Assembly (NCBI GenBank): GCA_003221075.1
Contig: QHUF01000304.1
Location: 1 to 8,820 of the forward strand
Origin: Gemmatimonadota bacterium
Lineage (GTDB): Bacteria; Gemmatimonadota; Gemmatimonadetes; Gemmatimonadales; GWC2-71-9
Direction: 5' to 3'
DNA: 8,820 bases
In this document: piece after piece, positions 6,288 through 8,820 of the stretch
How positions within the stretch are numbered: the first letter of the stretch is position 1
Layout: each line of letters starts with the position of its first letter
Made by a program: the position numbers and the translations under genes
The notes under the pieces: model-generated
Databases searched by the model: none
Seen by the model: the letters and a program-made list of their open reading frames with translations, nothing else
What the model was told of the DNA's origin: nothing

Positions 6288-6293
6288 ACCTCC
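6288..6293 (-). promoter_or_regulatory. Shine-Dalgarno of the small Cys protein
   Basis: GGAGGT on the minus strand, five bases upstream of the ATG at 6282. It decides the start over the longer open frame reaching to 6441, which would also overlap the divergent gene. No comparable site precedes the four downstream genes, consistent with their being translated by coupling. Confidence 0.75.
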
Positions 6294-6341
6294 GTGATAA
6301 TGGTAAGGACATTACGTCCGAAGCCTGATACCCGGAACGGC

Positions 6342-6347
6342 TATATT
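6342..6347 (+). promoter_or_regulatory. Possible -10 element (TATATT) for the SnoaL-like gene
   Basis: TATATT ends eight bases before the ATG at 6356. If used as a -10 box, transcription would begin at or next to the ATG, giving a leaderless mRNA. No good -35 match is seen 16-18 bases upstream. Only GGGG, part of GGGGCCCC, lies between it and the ATG, so a normal ribosome site is lacking. The same AT-rich island reads AATATA on the minus strand and could serve the divergent operon. This is a visual match only. Confidence 0.3.
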
Positions 6348-6355
6348 GGGGCCCC

Positions 6356-6742
6356 ATGAATGAGACCTTTCGAGTCCTGATCGACACGTTCGGCAAGGGG
6401 TGGGAGCGGGGTGACGTCGACGCGATCTGCTCCGTGTTCACGGAAGACGCGGTGTTTCTCGAGACGCCATTCAGTAACCCAGATCGCGGGATGGCCGCGA
6501 TCCGGGCGTACTGGAAGGATATCCCGCTGTATCAGGCTGAAACCGACTTCTCCTCAGGGGAGATTTACGCGGCGGGACCGTGGTTTGCGACGGAGTTCCG
6601 CTGCACATTCCGCCGCCGTAGAACTGGGGAACAAGTTGATGCGCGTGGGGCAATCTTCTGTGAAACTAAGGACGGAAAGATCTCGGAGATGAGGATGTAC
6701 TGGCACCGATATGCTGGCGGTCGGGAGGAACCCAAGGCTTAG
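6356..6742 (+). CDS. SnoaL/NTF2-like fold protein (nuclear transport factor 2 family)
   Basis: 128 residues, typical for one cone-shaped NTF2-like domain. The order of elements fits the family: helix FRVLIDTFGKGWERGDVDAI, then CSVFTEDAVFLETPFS, the helix GMAAIRAYWKDIP, and strands with FATEFRCTFRRR, GAIFCETKDGKISEMRMYWH. The pattern W-x-x-GDVDAI followed by FTEDAVF is characteristic of SnoaL-like polyketide cyclase/ketosteroid-isomerase-related small proteins of unknown substrate. No signal peptide, so cytoplasmic. It is a single gene, divergent from the five-gene operon and convergent with the phosphatase-like gene, with gaps of 73 and 48 bases. No clear hairpin terminator is visible in the 48-base gap. 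The upstream GGGG is a weak ribosome site. Family is secure; function is not assignable. Confidence 0.85.
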   Translation: MNETFRVLIDTFGKGWERGDVDAICSVFTEDAVFLETPFSNPDRGMAAIRAYWKDIPLYQAETDFSSGEIYAAGPWFATEFRCTFRRRRTGEQVDARGAIFCETKDGKISEMRMYWHRYAGGREEPKA

Positions 6743-6790
6743 GACCTGCAAAGACTAGGCAATAGACGCACCGCGGTTCACAGACCACCG

Positions 6791-7255
6791 TCAACCGGAC
6801 AACCCGCTCGCATATTGCACAGCGATTTCCATTAACTCCGCGCTTCGCAAGCCAATGCTCATTGCCAAATCAACCGCATCTTCCTGTTCCATCTTTTTCT
6901 CGATCATCATATAGGGGATTAGCGCGGCTGCCGTCCTGTTTCCCGATGAGCAGTGCAGCAACACCTTTTTCCCTTCCAGCCACTTCAACGTGCTATGCAT
7001 CTGCTTCATTGTGGCGGTCGTGACGGCGCCGTGGACGATCGGAACGCTGATGTACTCCAGACCATCAGCGCGTACGGTTGCCGGCTCATCGAAGGGCCGA
7101 GGCTCCATCGGGTCGCGATTGTCGAGCACGACCTGGCCGCCCGCGGCCTTGAAGGCTCTGAGCTGCTGCTCGGTTGGCTGACCGCCGGTAATCCAGCCCG
7201 AAACGGGCTCGGCGGCATTTGGAAGACCGGCAAGCGCGTCGAGCAGCGCAGACAT
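6791..7255 (-). CDS. DUF442/Blh-type protein tyrosine phosphatase-like protein
   Basis: 154 residues, no signal peptide. WITGGQPTEQQLRAFKAAGG (21-40) and VVLDNRD (42-48) match the N-terminal half of the beta-lactamase-hydrolase-like phosphatase domain (DUF442), where SGQPTPEQL...VINLR is usual. The P-loop HCSSGNRTA (101-109) has the Cys-x5-Arg signature with C102 and R107, so a cysteine-phosphatase or a related sulfur-handling activity is possible. The family is often annotated as a sulfur transferase/phosphatase without proof of substrate. The ATG follows the TAG of the glucanase gene directly (TAGATG), so it is translated by coupling as the last gene of the right-hand unit. The 3' half is visibly poorer in G+C than its neighbours (AT-rich run around 6880-6920). 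Fold assignment is good, substrate unknown. Confidence 0.83.
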   Translation of the reverse strand: MSALLDALAGLPNAAEPVSGWITGGQPTEQQLRAFKAAGGQVVLDNRDPMEPRPFDEPATVRADGLEYISVPIVHGAVTTATMKQMHSTLKWLEGKKVLLHCSSGNRTAAALIPYMMIEKKMEQEDAVDLAMSIGLRSAELMEIAVQYASGLSG

Positions 7256-8662
7256 CTAGGGAAGCCATCCACCAGTAAACCCAGCGCGCTTGAGCCCGCG
7301 GATAATGTGCGCATTCCCCCGCATCACGCGCCACACCAAATCGGTGCGGAAGTTCTCGACCATCGCCAGAATCGGCCCCTGATCGATGCCGAGGTAATCG
7401 ACGTCGAACCAGCCGAGCGTCGGATCTACCGTACCCGTCTCTTGTTGGCCAGTCGCGGTGAACGTGGGATTGAAGGCATCGAGGAAGCCGTAAGTCGAGA
7501 AGAGGTGATTGCCGTACGTGGTGCGCATCGCGAGCAGCGCGGGGATCGTGAACTCGGGCGCAAACGGCGCCGCGCCGCCCACGGCCGTCGGGCAGAGCGT
7601 GCCGTCGTCGCGCTCGTCGCCGAGCGCCGCGCCGCGGGCGGAGTACGTATGGAACTGGCGGCTGCGGCCGGCGAGCGTGAGGGTCTTGTTCGCGGGGCCG
7701 TCGCATGCGGTCAGTCCCCAGAGGTTGCCGGTGTAGCCGACCCAGGCGCCCGGGTTCGCGATCGCGTACGCGCGCTGTGAGAGCGTCGCACGGCGCGAGT
7801 TCTCGAAGTAATCGATCCCCTTCCCCAGCATGTACGCGTCTTTGATGTTCCGGAAATCGATCCACACGTGCGAGTACTCGTGTCCGAAGAGCGGCGCGAA
7901 CTGGACGAAGCTCTGGCCGTAATACGTGCCCCACTGATAGCCGCTGACCCACGCGCTCCACGCGGCCGAGTCCGCCGGATGCGTCGGCGAGGCGAGGGCG
8001 AGGATGTTGAGGATCATCCCCTCGTTGTAGCCGATCCAGTCCGCGTTGATGAACCCGTTTTCCGGGTGCCAGCCCATGCTCACCGCGGGCGGCCGCGCTT
8101 CGGCCCATTTCCAATCGACGCGGAAGTAGATCGAATCGGCGAGCGCGCGGATCTGCCGCTCGGTCGTGTCGCTGCGATCGTAATAGCTTTGCGCGAACAG
8201 GATGCCGGCGAGCAGCAGCGAGGTGTCGATCGTGGACAGCTCGACCGTCTGGAAGCGGCGGCCGGTTTGCATGTCGAGAAAATGATAGAAGAAGCCGCGG
8301 TACCCGGTGGTGTTCGGGCCGGCGGAGTCCTGCGGGGCGGTCCAGAAGAACTGCAGCGTCTTGAGTGTGCGGCCTGAGGCCTCGGCGCGAGTGATCCAAC
8401 CGTGCTCTACGCCTATTGGGTACGCCGTCAACGCAAAGCCGACCGCGGCGATGCTCGAGAACGACGCGGTGGGCCAGCGGTCCGGGGTGAGGCCGTTCGT
8501 CGGCGGCGTCAGGTCCCAGAAGAAGTTGAAGGTTTTGTGCTGCAGGGTATCGAGGAAGGCGGCGGTATCGGGAGCGACGCCCGGGCCCCCGGAGTTACCA
8601 GCACAGCCTCCGAGGGCCAGGGCAAAGACGACGGCAGTGAAACGACTACGGCGTCCCGTCAG
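7256..8662 (-). CDS. GH144/glycoamylase-domain lipoprotein, probable endo-beta-1,2-glucanase
   Basis: 468 residues if begun at CTG 8662. The N-terminus then reads a basic n-region (TGRRSR), hydrophobic FTAVVFALA and lipobox LGGC (C20), followed by FLDTLQHKTFNFFWDL, DRWPTASFSSIAAVGF and ALTAYPIGVEHGWITR, which are conserved family blocks. Later blocks are GYRGFFYHFLDMQTGRRF, ELSTIDTSLLLAGI, GWHPENGFINADWIGYNEGM, HEYSHVWIDFRNIKDAY, GNLWGLTACDGP, IDQGPILAMVENFR and LVWRVMRGN. These define the glycoamylase-like (alpha/alpha)6 barrel found in GH144 endo-beta-1,2-glucanases and in cyclic beta-1,2-glucan synthases. The first ATG/GTG/TTG (TTG 8431) would cut off conserved helices, so it is rejected. 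CTG sits in CTGA, overlapping the receptor stop by four bases, with GGAG eight bases upstream. It is probably a periplasmic or surface enzyme feeding the TonB uptake system. The exact linkage cleaved is inferred. Confidence 0.87.
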   Translation of the reverse strand: MTGRRSRFTAVVFALALGGCAGNSGGPGVAPDTAAFLDTLQHKTFNFFWDLTPPTNGLTPDRWPTASFSSIAAVGFALTAYPIGVEHGWITRAEASGRTLKTLQFFWTAPQDSAGPNTTGYRGFFYHFLDMQTGRRFQTVELSTIDTSLLLAGILFAQSYYDRSDTTERQIRALADSIYFRVDWKWAEARPPAVSMGWHPENGFINADWIGYNEGMILNILALASPTHPADSAAWSAWVSGYQWGTYYGQSFVQFAPLFGHEYSHVWIDFRNIKDAYMLGKGIDYFENSRRATLSQRAYAIANPGAWVGYTGNLWGLTACDGPANKTLTLAGRSRQFHTYSARGAALGDERDDGTLCPTAVGGAAPFAPEFTIPALLAMRTTYGNHLFSTYGFLDAFNPTFTATGQQETGTVDPTLGWFDVDYLGIDQGPILAMVENFRTDLVWRVMRGNAHIIRGLKRAGFTGGWLP

Positions 8663-8820
8663 AATCCCAGCTCCACGCCGACCTGGAATCGGCGCGGATC
8701 ATTAACGGGTCCTGAGATCGTCCCGTCGTTGTTGTAGCTGTAGCTCCACCAGTTGAACGTGTTGAACAAGTCGGCCGACACCGCCAAACTCGTTCCGCGC
8801 GTCGCCGGGAAATCTTTCCG
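8659..8820 (-). CDS. TonB-dependent receptor, C-terminal end (5' part outside window)
   Basis: The frame on the minus strand is open from the right edge and yields 53 residues ending in TGA at 8659-8661. The residues include SLAVSADLFNTFNWWSYSY, then NDPRRFQVGVELGF at the very end. A strand of the LFNTFN type, then DPRRFQ-VGVxLGF with a terminal Phe, is the classic end of a TonB-dependent receptor barrel (Oar/SusC-like), where the last Phe is the Bam recognition residue. The protein would import a large substrate across the outer membrane. Its stop overlaps the proposed CTG start of the glucanase lipoprotein, so the two form one unit and the receptor probably takes up the glucan or its fragments. 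Only the end is visible, so the subfamily is uncertain. Confidence 0.82.
   Translation of the reverse strand, partial: RKDFPATRGTSLAVSADLFNTFNWWSYSYNNDGTISGPVNDPRRFQVGVELGF

Noticed and set aside
6743..6790. Possible terminator between the convergent SnoaL-like and phosphatase-like genes
   Set aside because: Only the short palindrome ACCGCGGT is present, with no stable stem and no T-run.
7873..7887. HEYSH in the glucanase, resembling a zinc-metalloprotease HExxH motif
   Set aside because: It lies within the conserved GH144 block ending in HVWIDFRN. The rest of the protein is clearly the glycoamylase barrel, with no third zinc ligand region.
7086..8399. Minus-strand 437-codon frame overlapping the glucanase gene
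   Set aside because: Arg-rich alternative frame of the glucanase. The in-frame product shows conserved GH144 blocks, this one does not.

Overview
The window looks like chromosomal DNA from a GC-rich (by eye about two thirds G+C), Gram-negative-type bacterium. It encodes lipobox lipoproteins, an exported PQQ dehydrogenase and the C-terminus of a TonB-dependent outer-membrane receptor that ends in Phe. The gene mix (TonB receptor next to a GH144-type glucanase, NHL-thioredoxin lipoprotein, PQQ dehydrogenase, heptameric G-rich repeats) suggests Gemmatimonadota or a relative such as Acidobacteriota. That placement is inference, not proof.

Layout. Left edge, plus strand: the C-terminal third of an Nramp-type Mn/Fe transporter, followed by a single-domain universal stress protein whose ATG overlaps the transporter stop (TGATG). 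From 6282 down to 678, minus strand, runs a tightly coupled five-gene operon: small exported three-cysteine protein, lipoprotein with a beta-propeller fused to a TlpA-type thioredoxin domain, PQQ-dependent aldose/alcohol dehydrogenase, nucleoside hydrolase-like protein, and a 3-hydroxyacyl-CoA/L-gulonate 3-dehydrogenase family protein. Its junctions are a TGATG overlap, a 26-nt overlap, a 2-nt gap and a GTGA overlap. The last gene runs 50 nt tail-to-tail into the stress-protein gene. A 73-nt divergent gap separates the operon from a plus-strand SnoaL/NTF2-like gene. On the right, minus strand, are a TonB receptor C-terminus, a GH144/glycoamylase-domain lipoprotein and a DUF442-type phosphatase-like protein, again with overlapping or abutting junctions.

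The most notable non-gene structure is a family of period-7 G-rich repeats (GGGGACT type). These sit exactly at two gene boundaries of the five-gene operon, directly after the upstream stop codon, and must be translated as the N-terminus of the downstream gene. A separate perfect 11-bp hairpin element lies in frame inside the PQQ dehydrogenase gene. The glucanase gene has no ATG/GTG/TTG start that would include its family-conserved N-terminus. A CTG in a CTGA overlap with the receptor stop restores a complete lipoprotein signal and the missing 77 residues.

Functionally, the right-hand genes fit import and cleavage of a beta-glucan (probably beta-1,2-linked). The central operon fits an envelope redox/sugar-oxidation module with two cytoplasmic enzymes attached. 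No RNA genes, CRISPR arrays, insertion sequences or gene-free stretch over 300 bases were seen.
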